DNA of 64,000 nucleotides from Sipunculus nudus (taxonomy: Eukaryota > Annelida > Sipuncula > Golfingiida > Sipunculidae), in the NCBI GenBank assembly GCA_026874595.1, contig CM049306.1:12979019-13043018 (forward strand), in the 5' to 3' direction. Positions 58,301-64,000 of this stretch are shown here, in pieces. The notes beneath the pieces were generated by a model. It saw only the letters and a program-made list of their open reading frames with translations. It was not told where the DNA came from and did not search any database. The translations under genes were made by a program, and so were the position numbers. Every line of letters begins with the position of its first letter. Positions within the stretch are counted from its first letter, which is position 1.

Positions 58301-61002
58301 CACTCAGTACAAACAGGTGGGGTCCAGACATCACCATGGCAACTGACCTGGCTCTGGGGGGTGTCTAGACAATGTGTCTAGAAGTCTAGACACAGCGACT
58401 AGACGTCTAGACACATTGTGTAGATGCAGAATTCCCAGATTATTGGAACTATATCTTTCAACTGTTTGAAAAACTTGGTTTGTATTTTAAGCGAATTGGG
58501 TTTATCATCAGGTCACATGTGAACTGCTGCGCCCTCATTTTTGGTTGACCTCTGACCTTTCCTCGCTGCCCAGCGTCCATTTGTGCTTCTGTTTCCACAC
58601 ATAAACCCGCATATCTGGGGAACCGTTTGACCGATCAGGCTAAAAATTTTGCACAAATGTAGCCCTTTGAGAGCTTTATAACATACACCAAAAATGGTGG
58701 CGCCACTGGCCACCATTTTTACACAGCATCCATCTGTTCATCTGCCTTGGGATAATATCACTCATATCTCAGCAGTGGTTTGACTTAACCACCTGAAATT
58801 TTGCAGATTTATTCATCCTGGACAGCTTTCTTGATTTTATGACAGGTGGTGCCACCTACATTCACGTTTACTCTGCAGACATCCAAGCTCATATCTCGGG
58901 AACCGTTTGACCGATTGGGCCAAAATGTTGCATGTGTCTAGATCTAACATAGCTCTTAATCATAGGCAAAACTGGTGGCGCCACCCACAACTACTTATGC
59001 ACAGCGTCCATCTGTTCATCTGCCTTAGGATGAAATCACTCATATCTCAGCAGTGGTTTGACTTATCCACCTGAAATTTTGCAGGTTTATACATCCTGGA
59101 CAGCTTTCTCGATTTATGACAGGTGGCGCCACCTACATTCACGTTTACTCTGCAGACACCCAAGCTCATATCTCGGGAACTGTTTGACCAGTTGGGCCAA
59201 AATTTTGCATGTGTCTAGATCTCACATAGCTCTTTATCATAGGCAAAACTGGTGGCGCCACCTGCAACCATTTTTGCACAGCACCCATCTGTTCATCTGC
59301 CTTGGGATAAAATCACTCAAATCTCAGCAGTGGTTTGACTTATCCACCTGAAATTTTGCATTTTTATACATCCTGGACAGGTTTCTCAATTTTATGACAG
59401 GTGGCGCCACCTACATTCATGTTTACTCTGCAGACACCCAAGCTCATATCTCGGGAACTGTTTGACCAATGGGGCCAAAATTTTGCATGTGTCTAGATCT
59501 CACATAGCTCTTCATCATAGGCAAAACTGGTGGCGCCACCTGCAACCATTTTTGCACAGCATCCATCTGTTCATCTGCCTTGGCGTAAAATCACTCATAT
59601 CTCAGCAGTTGTTTGACGTATCCACCTGAAATTTTGCAGGTTTATACATCCCGGACAGCTTTCTTGATTTTATGACAGGTGGCACCACCTACATTTTTTT
59701 TACTCTGCAGACATCCAAGCTCATATCTCGGGAACCGTTTGACCGATTTGGCCAAAATTTTGCATGTGTCTAGATCTCACATAGCTCTTCATCATAGGCA
59801 AAACTGGTGGCACCACCTGCAACCATTTATGCATTGAATCCATCTGTTCATCTGCCTTGACGTAAAATCACTCAAATCTCAGGAGTTGTTTGACATATCC
59901 ACCTGAAATTTTGCAGATTTATACATCCTGGAAAGTCTTCTCGATTTTATGACAGAAGACGCCACCTACATTCAGGTTCACTCTGCAGACATCCAAGCTC
60001 ATATCTCGGGAACCGTTTGACCGATTGGGCCAGAATTTTGCTTGTGTATAGATCTCACATAGCTCTTCATCATAAGCAAACCTGGTGGCGCCACCTGCAA
60101 CCACCTATGAACACTGTCCATCTGTTCATCTGCCTTGGCGTAAAATCACTCATATCTCAGCAGTTGTTTGACTAATCCATCTGAAATTTTGCAGGTTTAT
60201 ACATCCTGGACAATTTTCTTGATTTTATGACAAGTGGCACCACCTACATTCATGTTTACGCTGCAGACATCCATGCTAATATGCAACACACTTCACTCTA
60301 TTCCCCTTGCCACTTAATCCATGCCTCACTTCACCCGTCCCACTCTTGATTTCTGCGGATACACATAGGAGCTTGTTGACTACCCATATGCTAGTTCTAA
60401 AATGTCCTAGGCTGAAACTTGCAGGTCCAAAATGTCCATTTTGCTGAAATCATAATGACTAAGGTAGATATGCAGGACTTAAAAGGATCAATATTAAATT
60501 TTAAAAATAAACCTCCATTCATACTCCCAAACTTTGCACAGGTTCGCATTAGGCCTGTAGGCCTTGTTAATCATATATAACAGCTGAGCGACATGACCCA
60601 AGGGTCCCTTGTTTTTAATTTTTGAATCAATTTTGGATTATAATATATACTGGGTCATTTTAACCTTACAAATACACCAGTATCTTAGTAAATTATTTAA
60701 GCAACAACCAAGCCAAAGTGGCTACCATATTTGAATATGTTGAGTCACACAAACTATAGAACATAAGAGGGTTACACATATATAATAATATACTGTCTAT
60801 TTTCATTAATTATTATAATCATACTTACCAGTGCCTGACTATTTATTGTCAGATCTCATGGACTCAGAGGCTGCTTTCGGAGGTCTTGTGAGATGCATAA
60901 TTTGGTGTTACTTTGTTTTCATATTTTAGGGCATGTTACCTGCTGACTTCATCCAGGATGTACAGGCCATAGATTACACTTCACCAGTCACAAAAATCAA
61001 CA
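28343..61002 (+). CDS. PYROXD2: Pyridine nucleotide-disulfide oxidoreductase domain protein 2, 5' two-thirds, continues beyond window
   Basis: FAD-dependent oxidoreductase of the phytoene-desaturase-like amine-oxidase fold; vertebrate homologues are mitochondrial. Exons: 28343-28523, 29140-29159, 29418-29511, 30148-30221, 30605-30760, 31453-31606, 32945-33104, 46422-46563, 52294-52428, 60930-61002. All phases join, giving about 396 residues of the usual ~580; the last exon leaves phase 1 before a donor at 61003. The N-terminus ([20 protein letters not shown], then Ser/Thr-rich) is basic and acid-poor, like a mitochondrial presequence. The FAD dinucleotide motif [20 protein letters not shown] is split by intron 1 and a 20-nt microexon. 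Conserved blocks follow: [102 protein letters not shown]. Introns 7 (13.3 kb), 8 (5.7 kb) and 9 (8.5 kb) are filled with transposons. Remaining C-terminal exons lie past 64000. Confidence 0.95.
28668..28682. repeat. (C)n homopolymer
   Basis: Fifteen C in PYROXD2 intron 1. Similar runs occur at 36087-36100 (C), 45376-45391 (G) and 51821-51833 (C). Confidence 0.9.
36655..36765. repeat. Two-copy 68-bp tandem duplication
   Basis: GATTGCAACTTTTGCAACAA plus following bases is repeated at 36659 and 36727. Confidence 0.75.
38650..39769 (-). repeat. 3' LTR of the Ty3-type element
   Basis: 1,120 bp, same length as the other LTR, with single-base differences such as TAATGTG/TAACGTG, CCTATAAAA/CCTTTAAAA and GACATCAC/GACGTCAC. 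Preceded on the minus strand by a polypurine tract. Confidence 0.93.
39772..39785 (-). other. Polypurine tract
   Basis: Minus strand reads AAAAGGAGGGGGTGA directly before the 3' LTR, the usual plus-strand priming site of LTR elements. Confidence 0.8.
39980..40345 (-). pseudogene. RNase H domain remnant of the Ty3-type element
   Basis: About 121 residues of Ty3-type RNase H: opening [13 protein letters not shown], then [31 protein letters not shown], and a terminal [16 protein letters not shown]. The catalytic acidic positions are present. It lies in a different frame from the Gag-integrase ORF and begins at that ORF's stop codon, with no reverse transcriptase before it. The junction looks like an internal deletion that removed the reverse transcriptase. 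Confidence 0.85.
40342..43224 (-). CDS. Gag-protease-integrase polyprotein of the Ty3-type element, 960 aa
   Basis: One uninterrupted frame from ATG ([11 protein letters not shown]). Residues 25-80 are a charged Arg/Glu coiled coil; about 95-260 are Gag-like; 307-320 are a CCHC zinc knuckle ([14 protein letters not shown]). About 398-490 look like an aspartic protease with DSG at 416-418. About 600-660 are the integrase zinc domain (H614, H621, C651, C654). The DDE core has D684, D744 and E780, with the expected 35 residues between the last two. A GPY/F-type segment follows (WKGPYTIV near 919), then HVNMLKRY and the stop. There is no reverse transcriptase between protease and integrase, where Ty3 elements normally have it, nor after integrase. 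The long intact frame and intact catalytic triads imply recent selection. Confidence 0.93.
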   Translation of the reverse strand: METLESLVRCGQALGLKDQALQDYVEARRRADEEREERARQREIEKEQRELERELEREQRELEREREARAHEIEVLRLKSDSGVKEERSRDVFPKIQLPPFDEAHDQLDAFLERFERLAVCQGYDRENWALHLSPLLRGKALGTYTQLSVSEAMDYDKLKIALLKRYQMTEEGYRHKFRTCRPERGETPSQFAVRLSGYLDHWIGMAGVGGDYDGVVNLLMCEQFVNCCSRDLSMFLKERRCRDFDSMVDLAESYTEAHGVHSLTAGPRYGNNVPRPAQPVSQPREKREVERSPDGQTFKPTGGIRCYLCNKLGHKARECKTSARSRPRSIPQVGCAAGDQQRYRTNFSPPYNPKQKPETMSMAVVEAETETVGAVKPEVESPSQSLGFAAQTEGGISLPVCEGLVNGKSARVLRDSGCSSAGIRESYVEPNQFTGHQVECRLFDGSVRQFPTARINVDCAYFVGTIEAMVVGDAVCDLALGNVAGARDPYDPDPTWKSERSSGIVCDGVESQKEVSSAVETRSAAPEKQIPTRSLNVASPVADVSPAEFLKAQEEDGSLAPYWRLAREARNDSPFRIEDGYLVRVVSDKRGDQDGSRVVVPQTLRYDVMRMGHEAVMAGHQGIDKTHDRVRTQFFWKGMYNDIAEFCKSCPICQKTIPKGKVPGATLGQMPLIDEPWRRISMDLVGPIHPASERGHRYILTVMDYATRYPEAVAFKNIDTVSVADALVDIYARLGVPSEVLTDMGTQFTSDLMREVSRVLSVRQLTTTPYHPMCNGMVERFNGTLKLMLKRMCEERPRDWDRYLSAVLFAYREAPHESTGFSPFEWLYGRIVRGPMRILRDLWTKRDTSVETKTTYQYVLDLQDKLSDTCALAREALNKSANRHRLLYDRGKCTRRFEAGDEVLLLLPTERNKLMVQWKGPYTIVNRVGDLDYRIKIGDKVKTFHVNMLKRYHARNDFI
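43922..43938 (-). other. Primer binding site, probably tRNA-Arg
   Basis: Five bases from the LTR edge the plus strand reads TCCTGGCACGCTCGCCA: CCA tail, discriminator G, a 7-base acceptor strand, then a CCTGG T-stem strand as in tRNA-Arg(ACG). The tRNA identity is inferred from memory of that family. Confidence 0.65.
43944..45063 (-). repeat. 5' LTR of the Ty3-type element
   Basis: 1,120 bp, TG...CA bounded with TGTCAC/GTGACA inverted tips. Upstream end of the minus-strand element. Confidence 0.93.
46721..49084 (+). repeat. Family A dispersed element in PYROXD2 intron 8
   Basis: Starts TTTAGCTCAGCTGATCACTC and ends TGCTGAGCATCATGACCCATGAGTC. The core includes three near-identical 233-bp tandem units, then diverged units with AGGGAGGTCCTGGG and GAAATTAGGTCACTGTGACC. 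Non-coding. Confidence 0.6.
46930..47640 (+). repeat. 233-bp tandem triplication
   Basis: Three consecutive units (anchor TTTGATACAAAAGCTCCAG). Units two and three differ by little more than one C, unlike the older surrounding units, so amplification is recent. Each carries GGTGGTGCCACC. Confidence 0.85.
49709..49846 (+). pseudogene. Cysteine-rich N-terminal piece of DIRS ORF1
   Basis: 45-codon frame from ATG to TAG with paired cysteines (CSTC, CFMC, CFYC), possibly a zinc-binding module at the ORF1 start. Degenerate frames continue to about 50300 with more ORF1-like sequence, so the stop is probably a disabling mutation. Confidence 0.4.
50504..50857 (+). pseudogene. DIRS Gag-like (ORF1) fragment
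   Basis: About 117 residues with helical Gag-like composition ([34 protein letters not shown]). Its place between the terminal repeat and the reverse transcriptase supports ORF1 identity. Frames before and after are broken. Confidence 0.5.
51044..51629 (+). pseudogene. DIRS reverse transcriptase fragment, frameshifted and truncated
   Basis: Contains the fingers and early palm: [37 protein letters not shown], then [19 protein letters not shown] frameshift follows near 51500 and a stop near 51530. Sequence resembling [13 protein letters not shown] continues in another frame to a stop near 51627. The catalytic YxDD region and everything downstream are missing. The [14 protein letters not shown] style is typical of DIRS reverse transcriptases. 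Confidence 0.8.
51768..51895. repeat. DIRS internal complementary region
   Basis: Joins the inverse of the left outer tip to the inverse of the right outer tip, with a C13 run at the join (51821-51833). In DIRS models this region templates the circular intermediate. Confidence 0.75.
52834..54280 (+). repeat. Family A dispersed element in PYROXD2 intron 9
   Basis: Head TTTTTAGCTCAGCTGACTATAAGTCATC at 52834, then a GTCTGTCTGTC tract, then two diverged core units (about 52960-53640 and 53690-54280). These are alignable to 34680-35350 and 35400-35940 (shared TCACACTTCAGGACTGCCTA, TTATGGGCCCAAACATAATG). The tail is not clear here; a family A-like tail appears isolated at 60578-60612. Confidence 0.55.
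54873..55830. mobile_element. hAT-like element relic
   Basis: Left end TAGTGGTGGGCCGATC; right end GAACCGACTCCCACCATA is an imperfect inverse. Flanks CTTATGAT (54865-54872) and CTTTTGAT (55831-55838) match 7 of 8, fitting a hAT 8-bp duplication. Inverted CGATTGATAATCGATCATCG segments lie near the right end. No intact transposase. Confidence 0.55.
56015..57237 (-). mobile_element. pogo/Tigger-type DNA transposon relic
   Basis: Terminal inverted repeats begin CAGTTAAACCTTGATGTGTC and, at the right end inverted, CAGTAAAACCTTGTTGTGTC; flanked by TA on both sides (56013-56014, 57238-57239). Subterminal copies of TTCGACACAA recur. It keeps only the transposase DNA-binding N-terminus, so it is a 1.2-kb internally deleted copy. 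Confidence 0.85.
56360..56557 (-). pseudogene. Tigger transposase N-terminal DNA-binding fragment
   Basis: 65 codons from [20 protein letters not shown] to a stop. Contains a CENP-B/pipsqueak-type helix-turn-helix ([20 protein letters not shown]). The second helix-turn-helix and DDE catalytic core are missing. Confidence 0.8.
57548..60568 (+). mobile_element. Family B element with 278-bp tandem core
   Basis: GCGAACCTGTG (57554-57564) and CACAGGTTCGC (60537-60547) are exact inverse copies. The tail has AGGCCTGTAGGCCT. AATCATAT directly flanks both sides (57540-57547, 60569-60576), a likely 8-bp target duplication. The first 500 bp match 12024-12530. Lies in PYROXD2 intron 9; no coding capacity. 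Confidence 0.65.
58690..60250 (+). repeat. 278-bp tandem array of dimeric units
   Basis: ACTGGTGGCGCCACC-type anchors at about 58971, 59248, 59526, 59803 and 60081 (period 277-278). A second, related GGTGGCGCCACC half-unit sits about 150 bp into each, so each unit is a dimer of diverged halves. Confidence 0.8.
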
Positions 61003-61151
61003 GTAAGCATATTAACAGAAAAAAATATATACAAATAAAATTAATGGTATATTATGGGGAGCCTGGCAAAGTCTATAAACTAGACTTATGTAACAGAAAG
61101 GGAAATTAACCAGGCATAAAATCTTAGGGAGACAGGCAAGAGGGAAATGTG

Positions 61152-64000
61152 GTGAAGTAATCTAAAATCTGCATCAGGATCTAGAGGAAAGTACTGGGTG
61201 AAATGATCCTGAATCTGCAACAGGATCTGATTTAGTATAGTGAATTGATCTTGAATCTTCATCAGGATCTGCATTAAGTATAGTGAAGTGATCTTGAATC
61301 TTCATCAGGATCTGCATTAAGTATAGTGAAGTGATCTTGAATCTTCATCAGGATCTGCATTAAGTATAGTGAATTGATCTTGAATCTTCATCAGGATCTG
61401 CATTAAGTATAGTGAAGTGATCTTGAATCTTCATCAGGATCTGCATTAAGTATAGTGAAGTGATCTTGAATCTTCATCAGGATCTGCATTAAGTATAGTG
61501 AAGTGATCTTGAATCTTCATCAGGATCTGCATTAAGTATAGTGAATTGATCTTGAATCTTCATCAGGATCTGCATTAAGTATAGTGAAGTGATCTTGAAT
61601 CTTCATCAGGATCTGCATTAAGTATAGTGAAATGATCTTGAATCTTCATCAGGATCTGCATTAAGTATAGTGAAGTGATCTTGAATCTGCATCAGGATCT
61701 GCATTAAGTATAGTGAAGTGATCTTGAATCTTCATCAGGATCTGCATTAAGTATAGTGAAGTGATCTTGAATCTTCATCAGGATCTGCATTAAGTATAGT
61801 GAAGTGATCTTGAATCTACATCAGGATCTGCATTAAGTATAGTGAAGTGATCTTGAATCTTCATCAGGATCTGCATTAAGTATAGTGAAGTGATCTTGAA
61901 TCTTCATCAGGATCTGCATTAAGTATAGTGAAATGATCTTGAATCTGCATCAGGATCTGCATTTAGTATAGTGAAGTGATCTTGAATCTTCATCAGGATC
62001 TGCATTAAGTATAGTGAAGTGATCTTGAATCTGCATCAGGATCTGCATTAAGTATAGTGAAGTGATCTTGAATCTTCATCAGGATCTGCATTAAGTATAG
62101 TGAAATGATCTTGAATCTTCATCAGGATCTGCATTAAGTATAGTGAAGTGATCTTGAATCTTCATCAGGATCTGCATTAAGTATAGTGAAGTGATCTTGA
62201 ATCTTCATCAGGATCTGCATTAAGTATAGTGAAGTGATCTTGAATCTTCATCAGGATCTGCATTAAGTATAGTGAAGTGATCTTGAATCTTCATCAGGAT
62301 CTGCATTAAGTATAGTGAAGTGATCTTGAATCTGCATCAGGATCTGCATTAAGTATAGTGAAGTGATCTTGAATCTTCATCAGGATCTGCATTAAGTATA
62401 GTGAAATGATCTTGAATCTTCATCAGGATCTGCATTAAGTATAGTGAAGTGATCTTGAATCTTCATCAGGATCTGCATTAAGTATAGTGAAGTGATCTTG
62501 AATCTTCATCAGGATCTGCATTAAGTATAGTGAAGTGATCTTGAATCTTCATCAGGATCTGCATTAAGTATAGTGAAGTGATCTTGAATCTTCATCAGGA
62601 TCTGCATTAAGTATAGTGAAGTGATCTTGAATCTGCATCAGGATCTGCATTAAGTATAGTGAAATGATCTTGAATCTTCATCAGGATCTGCATTAAGTAT
62701 AGTGAAGTGATCTTGAATCTTCATCAGGATCTGCATTAAGTATAGTGAAATGATCTTGAATCTGCATCAGGATCTGCATTAAGTATAGTGAAGTGATCTT
62801 GAATTTTCATCAGGATCTGCATTAAGTATAGTGAAGTGATCTTGAATCTGCATCAGGATCTGCATTAAGTATAGTGAAGTGATCTTGAATCTTCATCAGG
62901 ATCTGCATTAAGTATAGTGAAATGATCTTGAATCTTCATCAGGATCTGCATTAAGTATAGTGAAGTGATCTTGAATCTTCATCAGGATCTGCATTAAGTA
63001 TAGTGAAGTGATCTTGAATCTTCATCAGGATCTGCATTAAGTATAGTGAAGTGATCTTGAATTTTCATCAGGATCTGCATTAAGTATAGTGAAGTGATCT
63101 TGAATCTTCATCAGGATCTGCATTAAGTATAGTGAAGTGATCTTGAATCTGCATCAGGATCTGCATTAAGTATAGTGAAGTGATCTTGAATCTTCATCAG
63201 GATCTGCATTAAGTATAGTGAAATGATCTTGAATCTTCATCAGGATCTGCATTAAGTATAGTGAAGTGATCTTGAATCTTCATCAGGATCTGCATTAAGT
63301 ATAGTGAAGTGATCTTGAATCTTCATCAGGATCTGCATTAAGTATAGTGAAGTGATCTTGAATCTTCATCAGGATCTGCATTAAGTATAGTGAAGTGATC
63401 TTGAATCTTCATAAGGATCTGCATTAAGTATAGTGAAGTGATCTTGAATCTGCATCAGGATCTGCATTAAGTATAGTGAAGTGATCCTGAATCTGCACCA
63501 GGATCTGCATTAAGTATAGTGAAGTGATCTTGAATCTGCATCAGGATCTGCATTAAGTATAGTGAAGTGATCTTGAATCTGCATCAGGATCTGCATTAAG
63601 TATAGTGAAGTGATCTTGAATCTTCATCAGGATCTGCATTAAGTATAGTGAACTGATCCTGAATCTGCACCAGGATCTGCATTAAGTATAGTGAAGTGAT
63701 CTTGAATCTGCATCAGGATCTGCATTAAGTATAGTGAAGTGATCTTGAATCTGCATCAGGATCTGCATTAAGTATAGTGAAGTGATCTTGAATCTGCATC
63801 AGGATCTGCATTAAGTATAGTGAAGTGATCTTGAATCTTCATCAGGATCTGCATTAAGTATAGTGAAGTGATCTTGAATCTTCATCAGGATCTGCATTAA
63901 GTATAGTGAAATGATCTTGAATCTGCATCAGGATCTGCATTAAGTATAGTGAAGTGATCTTGAATCTTCATCAGGATCTGCATTAAGTATAGTGAAGTGA
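61152..64000. repeat. 43-bp satellite array, about 65 copies, runs off the window
   Basis: Head-to-tail 43-bp units (segments GATCTTGAATCTTCATCAGG and ATCTGCATTAAGTATAGTGA). The first one or two units (61152-61240) are degenerate and the rest nearly identical, varying at a few sites (TTCATC/TGCATC, GAAGTG/GAAATG/GAATTG). 43 is not a multiple of three, so this is not coding repeat. Lies in PYROXD2 intron 10. Confidence 0.95.

Noticed and set aside
61152..64000. Possible CRISPR-like array
   Set aside because: Units are contiguous 43-bp tandem repeats without unique spacers, inside a eukaryotic intron.

Overview
The window is animal nuclear DNA: AT-rich, intron-dense, GT-AG splicing, and packed with transposable elements. 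The three host genes and the repeat types (tandem-core dispersed repeats with hairpin ends, a DIRS-type retroelement, pogo and hAT relics, Ty3-like LTR elements) suggest a lophotrochozoan, most likely a bivalve mollusc. That placement is inferred from repeat style and protein divergence; no species marker is visible.

Three host genes could be rebuilt exon by exon from conserved protein blocks and splice sites. (1) SEPSECS, + strand, 3535-18453: complete, 11 coding exons, 503 residues. It makes selenocysteinyl-tRNA. (2) V-ATPase V0 subunit e (ATP6V0E type), - strand, 28031-23376: complete, 4 coding exons, 83 residues. (3) PYROXD2, + strand, from 28343: a mitochondrial FAD-dependent oxidoreductase. 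Ten exons (about 396 residues) lie in the window and the gene continues past base 64000. SEPSECS and ATP6V0E converge tail to tail. ATP6V0E and PYROXD2 are head to head across 311 bp, which contains a CLEAR-like E-box.

Layout. 1-3400: dispersed repeats, a 75-bp minisatellite, a tRNA-like sequence, and a 415-bp TRIM (miniature LTR element) with a tRNA-Leu primer site and a tRNA-like Pol III promoter inside its LTRs. 3.5-18.5 kb: SEPSECS, whose 8.5-kb intron 9 is almost all nested repeats. 18.9-21.7 kb: intergenic repeats. 22.4-28 kb: ATP6V0E with two TIR-bounded elements in its introns. 28.3-64 kb: PYROXD2. Its intron 7 (33105-46421) holds a three-level nest: an outer array element, an 11.6-kb TIR element with a TATA duplication, and a 6.4-kb LTR retrotransposon with a 5-bp duplication. 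Intron 8 holds a tandem-core repeat and a deleted DIRS element. Intron 9 holds another dispersed repeat, a hAT relic, a pogo/Tigger relic and a 278-bp tandem array. Intron 10 runs into a 43-bp satellite with a 301-bp higher-order period that reaches the window end.

Most notable are the TRIM with a tRNA-like LTR promoter, the LTR retrotransposon with integrase ahead of RNase H and no reverse transcriptase, the DIRS element with a recognisable internal complementary region, and a GGTGGCGCCACC palindrome shared by repeat families that otherwise look unrelated.
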